From: Reticulascus tulasneorum
Taxonomy: Eukaryota > Ascomycota > Sordariomycetes > Glomerellales > Reticulascaceae
Direction: 5' to 3'
NCBI GenBank assembly: GCA_001557505.1
Contig: LSAX01000004.1
Location: forward strand, 1,488,001-1,552,000
DNA length: 64,000 nucleotides
Of the stretch, positions 12,154-26,236 are shown piece by piece. The notes under the pieces were generated by a model. The model saw only the letters and a list, made by a program, of their open reading frames with translations. It had not been told where the DNA came from and ran no database searches. The first letter of the stretch is position 1. Every line of letters begins with the position of its first letter. Position numbers and translations under genes: made by a program.

Positions 12154-14699
12154 TGTTGCTGGTTATTATTAACTGTTATTAGCTGTCGGGGGGAGTTAGG
12201 TACGGGGTTATATAACTATTATAGAGTTTTCTCTTCTGCTCGTAGCGGTAGCTGTAAGCTATTTTCTCTTTTTCCTTTTCATCTTAATATTTAGTAGAAT
12301 AGTTAGCAAAATTAACAATATTATAAACCTTTTATTTAGCCTGTTATATTATATTAAGGTTACTTATTTATAATCACCAAGGACAGTTATAGAATATCTT
12401 ATTAAGATTAAGAGTTAAGTATTACGGTGCGATATATACAACTAATTTAAGCTTAATAACGTTATTATGGAGTCTACGTCTTATTGTTAATAATATTTAT
12501 ATACCCTTATCTAATTAAGAGTTTCCTTAGCTAAAACATGTTATGTTATAGTCAACGAGAGATAAATAAGTAGTTAACCTCTTAATTATATAACTATTTA
12601 AGACCTTAATAATAAGAAAGTTAGAAAAAAAGATAATTATAATATCTTTTATATTAATATTGATAATCTTAAGATATAATAAAGTAAAGATAGATGGTCT
12701 ACGTTTATCTTACTTGATAACCTTAGTAAAAATATTAATCTTACTTTTATTAACATAAAGCTTAAAATCTTTAACTAAGACGTATAAAACTTTAGTTTTC
12801 TCTATCTTATCTTATTATAATTAAAAGCTTTGTTCTATAAGACCATAAGCTTTATCTTTAAAGAAGGTTAGATCTATCTAATAAACCTTAAACTGTTTAA
12901 AGATAAGAGTTATTATCTTATCAACTTTACGTTATTTTATCGACTTACTAATTTTAACAATGTTATTATATATAAGCATTTATAAGATTAGATGTTTAAG
13001 ATGATTATTTATAAGTATGTTGATAACTTACACTTAGATACGCTGTATAATATATGCTATGCTGGTAAGTATAACATAGAGATCTTCTATATTATTATTA
13101 CCAGTTTGGAAAATAAGAACTAGGTATATATTAAGATGAAAATAGCTTTATAAGTTACTTTTACATAGGTTAAAGATTAATTAATAAAACTCTTTAAGGT
13201 TAATAAGACCTTAATCAGGTATTATTTAGTTCGAACATACGTTTATAATATATGATCAAATATATTAGGTTATAAAAGATTATTAAGATATAACTAACAG
13301 ATAAAACCAACTTATTTATAATGTTAAGAGTTAATATAACGACCTTCTAAAAAGACTTCCGCTATTTGCTAAATGTTATATTAGAAACTACGTTTTTAGC
13401 AAAGTATATAACCTATTATAACTGTTTAATAAAGTTGCCTAACCTATTTATATTTATAAACAGAAAAGATCTTACCTTTATAGACTAACGTTATTATATA
13501 TTAATAAAAATAAAGGGAAATATTAACTATTATATAATATTAAAAGCTTTATTTGTTTATATTTTATCTTAAATAAGAAATAAGGCTGATAAGTTCTTAA
13601 AACTTTAGTTTAGCTATAAGGTAGATAAGCTTATTAAGATAATAAAAACCATTATTAACTATTTTAAAACTATCTATATTAACCTAAATAAGGTATAAAA
13701 CGCTAAAAAGACTTTTAACCGTTTAAAGATGATAAACTAAAGCCTTTATTAATTTAAAACTTAGTTTATAAAACTAACCATTATTACCTAGTTACCTAAG
13801 ACCTAATAGAAACGTAAATTCTATTATAAACTACCTAATTATTTTAGAACGGTAATAACCATAATATATCTTAACTTTAAGAAGAGTTTAACGATTATAT
13901 TACCTTATATTTAAAGCTATATAATATTTTAAAGAATATTAATAACCTTCTTCGCGAATAGATAAGACGTTTTAATAAGAACAAGAGCTTAACTTCTACT
14001 TCTTTGATTATTAACATGGCCCCCGGCTCTAGCTTATCTAACATAATTATCTTAAAAGCTTAGCTAAAAGAGAAGATAATTATGATAATAAGGAAAAAGT
14101 TAATAGATAAAAGATGTTATTTCGTTTACCTCAAAATAAAATATTAGGCTCAAGATTACTTAGAAGGTAAAAATAAAGCATTTTACGTTAGATTATAAAT
14201 AATCATTCTAGACGTTTAAATAGAAAAGATAGAAAACTTAAGTTCTAACTTTATTAAGTTAAAAAAAAAATAACCTTGGCCTAAGCAGACTCTTAGTTAA
14301 GGGAGATAGAAAATAATGTATAGCTTATTATTATTTTTATAAACTTATAATAATTTATAAGTAAACATCTGCTTACTTAGATAGTTATAATAGTCTATAA
14401 TAGATATAATATTTAATTTAATATGTTATTTAACATTAAAGTAAATAAGTATATCTTCGTAAACTAGAAAGTTATCTTATTTTTAAAGAAGTTTTATAAT
14501 ATTAAGCTTATTTAGTTAAAACAAAAGATCTTTATCTTAAGATATAATAAAATATAGCTTAATAATATAACTTATGTCTAGATAACTTATTTATATATTA
14601 ATAACTAAATAGAAAGTAAATATCTGCTTTTAAAACTAAACATTAACAACTATAACTTTATCTTTAGTTATAATATATTAAAAAAACCTTAAATAAGTG
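12154..14699 (+). mobile_element. Second LTR retroelement, 5' part (LTR-like, gag, protease)
   Basis: A TGTTGCTGG start, a GC-rich island at 12185-12215 and a TATATAAC promoter-like motif resemble a 5' LTR. At about 13570-13900 the plus reading resembles a Ty3-type gag segment. At about 14400-14690 it resembles a retroviral-type aspartic protease domain. Both are broken by TAA/TAG. The LTR-like start has no similarity to the 210-bp block of the chromovirus family, so this is a separate family. It is interrupted at 14699 by hAT-D and its pol part is absent. Confidence 0.55.
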
Positions 14700-17502
14700 T
14701 AAGGTTGTAAATTTAGTTATTAGTTAAGTTAACTTAGTTAGATTAAGACTAATTTATTTAGTCTTAGTTAACTATTTAAGTGATTAAAATTAGTCTTAGT
14801 TAACTGTTTAAATAATTAAGACTAATCTTAGTCTAATTTAGTCTAACTAAAATGATTAAAATGATTAAAATGATTAAAAGTTTATATTTAAAATAACTTA
14901 ATAATTAAAATAACTTAATAATTTAAATAACTTAATAATTAAAATAACTTAATAATTAAAATAATTTAATAATTAAAATAACTTAAGAATTAAAATAACT
15001 TAATAATTTAAATAACTTAATGATTTAAATAATTTAATAATTAAAATAACTTAATAATTAAAATAACTTAATAATTAAATATTTAACTAACTAACTAACT
15101 AAATAACAAATTAATAAAATAAATAATAAATATAATAAAAATTCTTATAAATAATTTTCTTCTTCTATTTCTTTATTATTACTTTCTCTACTTTCCTTAA
15201 TATTATTTAAACTAACTTCTAATTTATATAATATAATTAATTTCTAACTTTTTAACAATATTAATTATTTAATCCGTTTTAAGCTTAGCTTATTTTTATT
15301 TTTAATAATAATATTATTATTAATAAAGAAAACCTTTTCTATAGTTGCTGAAGTAGCTAGAATAGCTAAAAATCGATAAGCTATAATATTTAAAATAAGA
15401 AATTATTTATTATTATTTTTCTAATATAATAAAAGATCAACCTATTATTTAAATAAATTAGTAATTTTAATTATATATATATTTAAATAAATATTTACTT
15501 ATTATTTTAAAAATTAAAGGTTTTTTTAAATAAGTTAAATATTCTTTTTTAATATTATTTATATTTTTAAATAATTTATTATCTAAATCTGAATTAGTAT
15601 TTATTTATTAAATAATTATATTATTATTATAATTTTCTTTGTTTAATTCGTTGAAAGATATATTTAAATCTATTATAATAAGTATAATTATTTTGCTTTT
15701 AAGTTTATTTAATTATTAATTATTAATTATTAATTATTTTAATAAAAGAATAACTTATTTTAAATATTCGATTTTAAGTAAATTTATTATATCTATAGAA
15801 ATAACTAGATATAAATATAATAAAGTTCTAAGTTTAAAATAGTTGATTTTAAATTTAAGATTAATAATAATATTAATAAAAAAAGCTTTATAACTTTTTA
15901 ATATAATATTATTTATTTTTAATAGAAAATAATTTTCAAGTTTATTAATGTTAGCTTTAATAGCTTTTATATAAGCTTAATAATAAAAAGTCTATATAAG
16001 TTAATATATTAAGAATTTTAATTTTAAGAAAATTAATAACTTATTAAATTATTATCAACTTAAATTTAATATTCAAAATTAGATAATAAAAAATCTAATT
16101 TCTTAAAAATTTGATAAATACATAATAATCTGATATTTAAAATTATATAAGTTTCTCTTTGTAATTTAATAGAAGATTTAACAAATATTTCGAATATTTC
16201 TTTTAATTTGTTTAAAACCATAAATTCGATATTTGTTAATATATTTTTCTTATATTTAATATTTATTATAACTTTTCCGATATATATTAATAATTTTTTT
16301 AATTTTAATATTATTTTAAATATAAAATAAATAGAATTCTATCTTATTACATTATTTATATATATATATATATATTAATATATTTATAATTATTTAATAA
16401 AAAAACAAATAACTTACTAAATAATATTTTTTAATATTATAATTTAAAAATATAATACCTTCTTTTTTATATTTATTAATACCTTTACTTAATAAATTTT
16501 TTATTTTAAATATATATTTTATTAATATTATAATTCGTGGAACTTTATTTAATATAGTTATATAGAAAGTTAATTAATAAATAGTTAAATAAATATGAAA
16601 TAATAAAAACTTATTATTATTTAAAGGTTCGAAATTATCATTAACTTAATTATTAAATTATAAATTTATATAATTAATAACTTAATTATCGATTTTAATA
16701 TTCGATATATATTCTTTTAATATATCTTATACTACAAGATTTATTATATATACAATACAACGTATATCGTTATTAAAAGTCGAATAAGTTAAATTATTAT
16801 GAATATTTTTAAATATTTTAATAAACGTATTATTATTAGTTACATTATCTCGAATTATATTAATAAAATGTAAATATTAAATTATTTATAATAATAATTA
16901 TATTTTAACTTACCTAAATATATTAATATAACTTAAAGAAGGATAAGGTTTTAATATTTCTTTAAATATTTCTTTAATATAAATTATAATATATTTTTTA
17001 GTTAATTTTTTAAAACCTATTATAATAATATTAGATATAATTTTTAATATAAAAATAATAAATATAATATACTAATTAAACAATATATTAATTCAAATTT
17101 CGGATTAATATATATAAGAATAATACCTAAATAAGATTTTTATAATATTAAAATCCAAATATCGAAAATAATTGAAAATTTACTGTTTTTTTCTATATTT
17201 TAGTTTAAAATATAATTAAAAGTTATTAATAAGCTATTATAATTATCTTTTAATATTTTTATAATATTATGTTAGTTAATAATAGGTGTAAATCTATTAA
17301 ATAAATAATTAATAAATGAATATTATAATGATTTAATAATTAACTTACTTATTATAATAATATAATAATTTTTTAAATAAATCAGAATTAATTATATTAA
17401 AAGATAAATTATTATTAATTAAAAAAGTTAAAATCTTTTTATAAATATCATTTTTGTTAAAATCCATAATAGTAAAGTTCCGGCTTCTTTTTCTATTAAA
17501 AA
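14700..17502 (-). mobile_element. hAT transposon D, left arm only
   Basis: The left end TAAGGTTGTAAATTTAGTTA is a decayed version of the hAT terminus. Minus-strand transposase readings run from the C-terminal part near 15200 toward the N-terminus and stop at 17502. There element E begins inside the segment that corresponds to 6720-6760 of element A. The transposase 5' end and the right terminus are missing. Confidence 0.75.
14881..15085. repeat. 17-bp tandem repeat in hAT-D
   Basis: About 11 to 12 units of AAAATAACTTAATAATT with minor variants lie just inside the left end of D. Unit length and position match the array in element A. Confidence 0.82.
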
Positions 17503-20399
17503 CAAGGTTGTGATTTTAGTTAGTTAGTTTAGTTAATGATCTGATTAAAACTAACTAAAATAAATTTCAAACTAATTAAAACTAACTAAATAAAAAAACT
17601 TATTAACTAAAACTAACTAATTAAAATCATAAAATTAAAAAAACTAACTAATTAAAATTAAAACTAACTAAAACTAACTAAAACTAACTAAATTAAGATG
17701 TAAAATCTAATAAAATTTAATTATTAATATATAAAATCTAATAAAACTTAATTATTAATATATAGAATCTAATGGAATTTGATTATTAATATATAAAATC
17801 TAATAAAATTTGATTATTAATATATAGAATTTAATAGAATATTAATTAAAATTATAAATATAAATTATATATTACTTTAGAAAATTATTATCTATTATAA
17901 CTTTTATAACTTTATTTTTATATAAACCTTGATATAATCTATTATTAAGATTTTCTTAAAATGGATATTTTATTTATTATAAATCAAAATACTTCTAATT
18001 CTAATTTTTCTATTTTAGAAGCTGAAGAAACTAATAATATTAATAATAATATTAATATTATTAATTTTGAAAATTCTAAATATAATAAAGAAGATTATAA
18101 ATTAAAACTAGATAAAGAAACTAGTATATATATATTTATAAATGGGTTATTTACTTAATCTTTATTATTTATTAATTATAATAAAGAAAGAGAAATGCTT
18201 ATATCTTGTATTATGTAAGTTTTATTATTTTAAAATTATTATTATTTATAACTAATTATTTATAAGTTGTTTTTATAAATGAACTAATATTATTAAAGAC
18301 TTTTAAGCTTTTAATCTTCAACGTTATTATAAATATAAATATATAAATATTGTTTATAATAAAAAAACAGAAAAAACAAAACAAAAAAATAAGTTATATT
18401 TATATATTTATATTTTTATATTTATATTTTTATATTTATATTTCTATATTTTTAATAATATTAATATTAATTAAATAGAATTTATTATTATCCCACCTAT
18501 TCAAGGTTTTTTTAATACACCTTTAAAAAGCCGAAAAAGACCTCGAAATAATATAATTATCGATTTTAATGAAGATGAAGTTTATAATAAGATTTTAAAC
18601 TTTATAGTTAAAAATAACTTATTGTTTAATATTTTAAATTCAAATTTATTTAAAGAATTATTAAATTATTATAATAAGTAAGTTATCTTTAATTATTTAA
18701 TAATTTATATTAATAATAATATTAGATTTTCACCTATTATTAATAGATAAAAAATTAAAAGTATTTTAGATAATACCTTTAATAATCATTTATTAGTTTT
18801 AAATATTAATTTAGAAAATAACGTTTTAAATAACGGTTTATTTTCTATAACTTTCGATATTTGGACTTCTATTACACAAACATCTTATATTAATATTATA
18901 TTAATATATATAAATTTAGCTTTTAAAATTAATTATAAGTTAATTGGCTTTAAAAAATTAAATGAAAGTCATATTAGTTTATATATTCATAATGAATTTA
19001 TAAATATATTAACTAGTTATCTAAGTTTAAAATTATCTATTATTAATAAGTAAGTTTAACTTGTTATATATATATATATATTAGTTTTGCTAATTATATA
19101 CTTAGTATTACACAAGATAATATATTAAATAATAATACATTTATTAATATTTTTAAAAAGAATTATCATAAATCTTTTAATAAAGAATTTATAAATAATA
19201 TTAGATATATTATATATATTATTAATATAATAACACAAGATATATTAAAAAGCTATATATTAAATAATAATATGGAAAATCAACTATTAGATTTTACAGA
19301 AAATCTAAATGAAAATATAAATATAGAAAACGAAGATATATTTATTAATATAAATAAGTTAATACTAAAGTTACTTAATTATATAACTAATTTAATATTA
19401 TAGATATTACTAATAAAATACGGAAAATTGCTACGTTAATTAAATATACACAAGAAAACCGAAAATTATTATTAAAAAGAATTAATAAATATAAAAAAGA
19501 AGGAATTATACTTCTTAATTATAATATTAAACAAATACTTCTTAATAAGTTAATAATTTTATTTTTTAATTTAAATATAAAATTAATATTATATAAATAA
19601 TATTATATTTATTAATTATTTTATAGATAATATAACTCGATGGAATTCAACATATTATATAATTAATATAAGCCTTAAGTTAAAACAACCTTTAATTTAT
19701 ATTTTAAATAATATAACAAATCGATAATTTAAAAAAACGTTTTTAACTAATTTCGAATGGAACTTTTTAATAGATTTAAAAAATATATTTAAAATATTCG
19801 TTAAACCATCTATTAAATTACAAAGAGAAACTTATATTACTCTTAATAAAGGATTATTATTTATTTATCAAATATATAATAAATTAGAATTTTTTATTAA
19901 TAAATATAAATAATCTAGCCGAAAAAATCTAGATTTAGTAAGTCTTTTATATTTAATTTTATATTTTTATATTAATAATATTATAAAAAGATTATTATAA
20001 TAATCTTATTATTATAATTTAAAATAGAATTATTAAATTAGAAAAATATTTTCCTCGAAAATTAAATTCTAATTTGATAAATAATTATAAACCTTATTTA
20101 TTAAGACTTATATTAAATCCTAGATTTAAATTAAGTCATTTTAATAAAGGTGGTTTATTATATTTTTATCCAAATATTAATAAAGATATAACTAATTTAT
20201 TAAAATTTGAATATTTAAAATAAGTTATTAAGTTAAAAATTGTATTTTATTATTATTTACTAACCTTAATTAGGCTAAAAACCGAAATTAATCCTTGATA
20301 TAATAATATATTTACCAAGTCTTTTGACGAATTAAATATAGATATTTATAATAATCAAGAAAGTTTAAATTCAGATTCAGATGATGATATATATATTTC
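17503..20399 (+). mobile_element. hAT transposon E, left arm (most of transposase gene)
   Basis: The left end is CAAGGTTGTGATTTTAGTTA, inserted in D after ATTAAAAA. The plus-strand transposase starts at 17961 with a 65-codon open exon beginning MDILFIINQNTS. It continues past 18540 (a Ser-Arg-Lys-Arg-Pro-Arg-Asn-Asn block) and 18860 (an FDIWTSITQ block, the hAT catalytic-core hallmark) to an acidic segment near 20390. Element F begins there. Several internal stretches remain open, so E is among the better preserved copies. The end of the gene and the right terminus are missing. Confidence 0.82.
17961..18158 (+). pseudogene. First exon of hAT-E transposase
   Basis: This is an uninterrupted 65-codon reading preceded by AAAATGG and followed by AT-rich intron-like sequence. 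It resembles the minus-strand transposase starts in elements A and G. It is part of a truncated transposase gene, not a separate gene. Confidence 0.7.
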
Positions 20400-23300
20400 C
20401 AGGGTTGTGAATTAGTTTAGTTAGTTTAGTTAATAGTCTGAGTAAGACTAACTAATAAAAATATTTAACTAACTAAACTAACTAAGAAAATATTACTAAC
20501 TAACTAAACTAATTACTAACTAACTAAACTAACTACTATGTAATTAATAATAGTTAATAGTTAATTTAGTTAAACTAAATTAACTAAACTAACTAATATT
20601 AAAAATATTTTTAAACCTAATAAACTAAAATAATATAATTAAATAAATATATTAATAAAAATAAAATAAATACAAATTAATTATTATCTTCGTCTTCTAA
20701 AAGTTCATCTTCTAATTCTTTTATATCTTTAATTTTCCAGCTTTTTAATAATATTAATTGTTTAATAATATTAAAACTAAGTCTATTTTGAGACTTAGTT
20801 ATAATATTATTATTAATAGAAAATATACTTTCTATAGAAGCAGAAGTAGCAGGTATAGCTAGATATCTTTGAGCTAAAATACTTAAAATTGGAAATTTAT
20901 AAGTATTAGCTTTCCAATAAGATAAAAGATTAATCTAATTTAATTAATTAGTTAAATATTAAAATTATATTATAAATAATAAATATATATACCTTTTAAT
21001 AAATAGTAACTTCATTTAAATAAATAATATATTCAGCAATTTCGTTATTATTATTTATATATAAATCGTTATCTGAATCTGAGTTATTTGGTGATTGATG
21101 TGGAGTTGTATTATATATATCGTTATTTAATTCGTCAAAAGATATATTAATATTATTAAAACTTTGTTTTTCGTCTTTTAATCTATTTATTATTAGTTAT
21201 TATATTATTAAAGTTATTATTATAAAATAACCTACTTATTAGATTCAAATTTTAAAATATTAATAACATCAATATTAATAATATTATAAAAATATAATAA
21301 ACCTTTCTCTTTAAAATGTATTAATTTAAACCTAAGGTTTAAAATAATATTTAAAATAAAAGGTTTATATAGTTTTATAATATTAGAAGTTAATTTTCGT
21401 GGAAAATATTTTTCTAATTTTATAATACCACTTTGAATAACAGTAATATATAAATTTAAATCTTTTTAATAAGTTAATATATAATAATAATATATTATTA
21501 AGAATAATAATATAAATAACTTACTAAACTTAGATTTTTTTGAATTTGAAGTTTATAATTTTGAATTAAAGCTTCTAGTTTATTATATATTTGATATATA
21601 TATAATAAACTTTTAGGTAAAGTTATATAAACTTGGCCTTGTAATTTAATAGATGGTTTAATAAAAATTTCAAATATATTCTTTAATTCTTTTAAAGAAA
21701 ACCATTCAAAATCTATTAAAAAAAACCATTTAAAATCATTATTAGTTGTATTTTTCGATATATATGTTAAAGGGTTTTTTTAATTTTAAAAAAACCTTTA
21801 ATATATAATAAGTTGAATTCCATCGAATAGAATTATCTATAAAAGTATTAGTATATTAATCAAAATAATAATATAAAAATAATAAAATATATTAATATAC
21901 CTAAAAGAATATGTTGAATATTATATTTTAAAGGTATAATATCTTCTTTTTTATATTTTTCTATTCCTTCTTTTAATAATTTTTGATTTTCTTATATATA
22001 TTTAACTAAAGTTATAAGTTTTCTAACTTTAGTTATAATATCTATATTAAAATTAATTTATATTAATATTAAAATAAAATTAATTTAATAACTTACTAAT
22101 AGTTTGAATATTAATATTATTTATATTTTCCGTTATAGAATTTAATAATTCTTTTGATTTTGAATTTAATATAAAATCTTTTAATATATCTTATACTATA
22201 ATATTAATTATATACGTAATATATTTAATATCATTTATAAAATCTCGATTTAGTTGATTTTTATAAGTTTCTTTAAATTAAGTTATAAACATATTATTAT
22301 TTGCAACATTATCTCGTGTAATATTAAAACTTATTAGTTAAATCTTTTAATTATAATATAATATTTAAAATTATTACCTTAAGATAGTATTTAAAGTAAT
22401 ATTAGGATATATATTTATTATATTTAAAAAGTATTATGAATATATATTCTAATATGACTTTTAGTTAATTCTTCAAATCTTATTAAATATATTAATATTA
22501 ATAAAAAATAGTAAAATAATAAAACAAATATAACTAACCAATTAATTTATAATTTAAATTATAATTAACATCGATAAAAATTAATATAATACCAATATAA
22601 GCTGTTTATGTATTTGAAGTCCAAATATCAAAAGTTAAAGAAAAACTACCTAAGCTTTTTATATTTTCATTTAATAAATTATTAAATAAAGATAAAGCTT
22701 TATTATAAGTATTTTCTAAAACTATTTTAATTTTCCAGCGATTAATAACTGGTGTAGCCCTATATTGAATTAGTAAATTATAAATTATAAATTTAACATT
22801 TAAATTATTAACCTATTATAATAATTTAATAAATCTATAAAAGATTCTGAATTTAAAATATTAAAAGATAAATTATTTTTAATAATAAAGTTTAATATTT
22901 TATTATAAGCTTCATTTTCGTTAAAATCGGTAATTGTATTATTTCGAGTTCGTTTTCGATTAGAATTATTAAAAAACTTAAAATATTATTATTATTAATA
23001 GCTGATTCTATTAATTAGTTAGTTAGTTATATATATATTATTATAATATCAAATTAAATATTTAACTTACTTTTTTGATGTGTTTTTTCACTTTCTTCAT
23101 TATAAGTTATATTTAAATGTTTATATTCATAATGTCGAGCAAAATTAGAAGCTCGAAAACCTTTAATTTTATCGATTTTTAAATAAGAACATCTAATAAA
23201 TAAATTAATAATAGTTATATAATATTTATATAATTTAATAATAATATAAATTATATAAATATAAAAAACACTTACATAGTACATTTAATAAGTATTTCTC

Positions 23301-24170
23301 GTTTTTTATTAAAATCGATATTTAATAAAGAACGAGTAAATAAACCATTTTTAAATATATATATTTTAGAATCTTTATCGTTTTCTAATTTAAAAGACTT
23401 TTTATTATATAAAGAATCTTTATAAGTAGTTAAAATAGATAAATTAGCGTTATTTTGTTATGATGAAGTTGATTGTGTTGAAAATGGGTTAGTTCTAGAA
23501 TCAGATTCTGAATTAGAACTTAATTCATTATAAAAAGAATCTATCATTATAATATAAAAAAATATAAAATATAAAAATAAAATAAATAATAAATAATAAA
23601 TAATATAATATTTAGATATTTAAAAATGTAAATTAAGTTTTTAAACAAAGATAATATCTTTTTTTATATATTAAATTAAGATTTAAATTCGAATATTCTA
23701 GAATTTTGATTAATAATTTATTAAGTTAATTTATAATTAGAAAATAATTATTAATCTTGATTTATAAGCAAATAAAACTTATATCCTTTAATTTATAATT
23801 AAATAAAAATTACAAGTTTTGATTTATAAGCAAATAAAAATTATAAATTTTGATTTATAAGCAAATAAAAATTACAAATTTTGATTTATAAATAAATACA
23901 AATTACAAATTTTAATTTATAAGCAAATAAAAATTATAAATTTTAATTTATAAATAAATAAAATTAATTTATAATTTTTATAATATTAGTTTAGTTAATT
24001 TAGTTAACTAACTAACTAATTTATATTAGTTAGTTAATTAACTAAACTATATTAGTTTAGTTAATAATCTGATTAAAACTACATTAGTTAATTAATAATT
24101 GATTAAAACTACATTAGTTAGTTAATAACTAACTAATAACTAATAACTACTAACTAATCTCACAACCCTG
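20400..24170 (-). mobile_element. hAT transposon F, end-to-end but with unmatched flanks
   Basis: Left end CAGGGTTGTGAATTAGTTTA; right end, reverse-complemented, CAGGGTTGTGAGATTAGTTA; length 3,771 bp. A minus-strand transposase runs from about 23550 (start) to about 20690, with a BED-like exon at about 23060-23190. The left flank is TATATTTC, inside element E. The right flank is ACTTAGCT, inside Gypsy copy 2. These do not match, although both ends are exact. The copy is probably a recombinant of two insertions (see findings). Confidence 0.85.
23054..23284 (-). pseudogene. BED-finger exon of hAT-F transposase
   Basis: The 76-codon open reading spans an intron and the exon encoding CSYLKIDKIKGFRASNFARH, the Cys-to-His part of a BED-like zinc finger. 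The equivalent exon is in element A near 6900. It is a fragment of the transposase, not a separate gene. Confidence 0.7.
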
Positions 24171-25985
24171 ACTTAGCTGATAAGATATCTAGAAAACTAG
24201 ATTATATAATAAGAGAAATAATATATTATAATATAATATTAATATTAATAAAGAAGTTAGTTTTAATAAATAAGATCTTGCTAAATACTCGCTAATAGAT
24301 CATATAGATCTAATTAGACTTTTTCTTAATAAAAATATATATATAAATAATATAAATATCTTTCTAAATCTACGAGGATAATATAGATATTATTATTATT
24401 ATGGTTATATATTTTTATAAAAAGAAGGTAAAATCTTTAATAATAAAATAATAATAAATAGCTAAAAAAGAAACTATAAGACTAATATAGAAGATCTTAT
24501 AATTAATATTAAAGACTTTATTTAAGAAAGAAAAAATATATTAATCTTTAATAAATAAAAGTTTAGAAGACCTAATATAAAGGTTATAAAAGATAAATAT
24601 TTATTATATAAATATCTTAAAGAATATTTATTAAGATAATAATAAGTAAACAAAGTATATAATAGACCTTTAAAATATATTATTTTATAAAGATAGATTA
24701 ATAATTTTAGAATAAAAGGTCTTAAGAAAAAAGATATTATAATGTTATTATGATAACGTAAAAATAGAATATTTAAAAATATATAAGTTGATAAATTTAA
24801 TCTTTTAGAAATTCTATTAAAAAAGAATCTTAATAGATATTTAAAAATATATTATTAATTATCTAATATATTAAAGAATATAATTATTAAGATATAAACT
24901 ATATAATAAATTATAATTATTATTATTATTAGTTTATCCTTTTTAAGAAATTAGCTTAGATTTTATTATAAATTTATTAATAAACCTTTATAATAATAGA
25001 AAAAAATATAATATTATCTTAGTTATAATAGATCATTTTATAAAGATAACGTTATTCATAATAATAAAGAAAATGTTAAATACGGTAAGCTTAACCTGAA
25101 TATTTTATATAAAAATTAAATATAAATTTAGAACGCCTAAAAATATTATTAAAGATAAAGATAAGTTATTTATAAACTAATTTTAATAAGAGTTTTACGA
25201 AAAGAAGGCGATTAAACGGCGGCTATCTACCATATACTACCTTTAGACTAATGGCCAAATAGAATAAATATATTAGTCGTTAAAAAATACTTATAAACTA
25301 ATATCGTTATATTATTAGATTAATAAGTAATTTAACTATTTAAAGCTAAGTTTATATATAATAATAATAAATATAACTTAATTAATATCTTCTCGTTATA
25401 AGCTTTATTAGGTTATTACCCTTATATAATTAAATATATCTTTATAAATATAAAAGTAAAATGTTAAAAGGTTTATAAACGGTTAGCGATTATTAAGAAA
25501 TTATATTAACAAATAAAAGAACATTAGAGAATAATTATTATAATATAAACTAAGTATTATAATATAAAATATAAAGAAATATAATTTAAAATTAGATAAA
25601 TCGTCAGACTTTTAATAAAAACTTTCTAATTTAAAAAGATAAAGAAATTAACTTTAAGATTTATCTAAGTAATTATTACTAAAAAATCAGCAATTTAGTA
25701 TATAAGGTATCTCTACCTAAAAAATATTATAAAATATATAATATCTTCTTAATATTATTATTAAAACCTTAAACTAACCGGCTAGACGTTAAAAAGTTAA
25801 TATACTTTTCTAACCTAGAAAAAGAAAAAGAGAAATAAAAAGTAGAAAATATTATTTCTTATAAACTAGATTAAAAATAACCTTTTTATCTAATCAAATA
25901 AGTAAGCTAACTAGTAAAATATAATATTTAAAAGTTAAAAGAATATTTAGAAAATACTTAGAAAAAAAAAATATAACTATATTAT
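24171..25985 (+). mobile_element. Gypsy chromovirus relic, copy 2: integrase and chromodomain
   Basis: This plus-strand sequence is homologous to 2340-560 read on the other strand. The integrase core is clear at about 24950-25460, with an ILVIIDHF-like block and a TNGQIE-like block. A chromodomain-like tail follows at about 25800-25985. Gag, protease and RT are absent, because the sequence starts abruptly at the right end of hAT-F. It is interrupted by hAT-G and continues at 30066. Confidence 0.8.
25978..25985. repeat. Target-site duplication, left copy, of hAT-G
   Basis: TATATTAT precedes the left end of G and is repeated exactly at 30066-30073 after the right end. Confidence 0.9.
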
Positions 25986-26175
25986 CAAGGTTGTGATTTT
26001 AGTCTTTAGTCTTTAGTCAAAAGTTAGTCTTTTTAGTTAGTTTTAATTTTAATTACTTAAAAGACTAACTAAATTTATTTTTAGTTAGTTTAGTCATTAA
26101 AAAGACTAACTAAAGACTAACTAAAGACTAACTAAAAAGACTAAAAAGACTAAAAAGATTAAAAATCTAATTTAA

Positions 26176-26236
26176 TTAAATAACTAAATAACTAAATAAC
26201 TAAATAACCAAATAATCAAATAACCAAATAACTAAT
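26176..26236. repeat. 8-bp tandem repeat in hAT-G
   Basis: About seven units of AAATAACT/AAATAACC lie just inside the left end. This is the position where A and D carry 17-bp arrays. Confidence 0.75.

Noticed and set aside
12154..14699. Treating the gag-protease relic and the integrase relic at 24171 as one retroelement split by hAT insertions
   Set aside because: Its LTR-like 5' end shows no similarity to the 210-bp LTR candidate of the integrase family, and the RT part is absent, so two families plus a deletion fit better.
17961..18158. A 65-codon open frame that could be taken for a small protein gene in the AT-rich block
   Set aside because: It starts where the other hAT elements start their transposase and shares their N-terminal residues, so it is the first exon of element E.
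23054..23284. Open frame with a hydrophobic start that might suggest a membrane peptide
   Set aside because: The hydrophobic part is translated intron (AT-rich); the rest is the BED-like exon of the hAT-F transposase.
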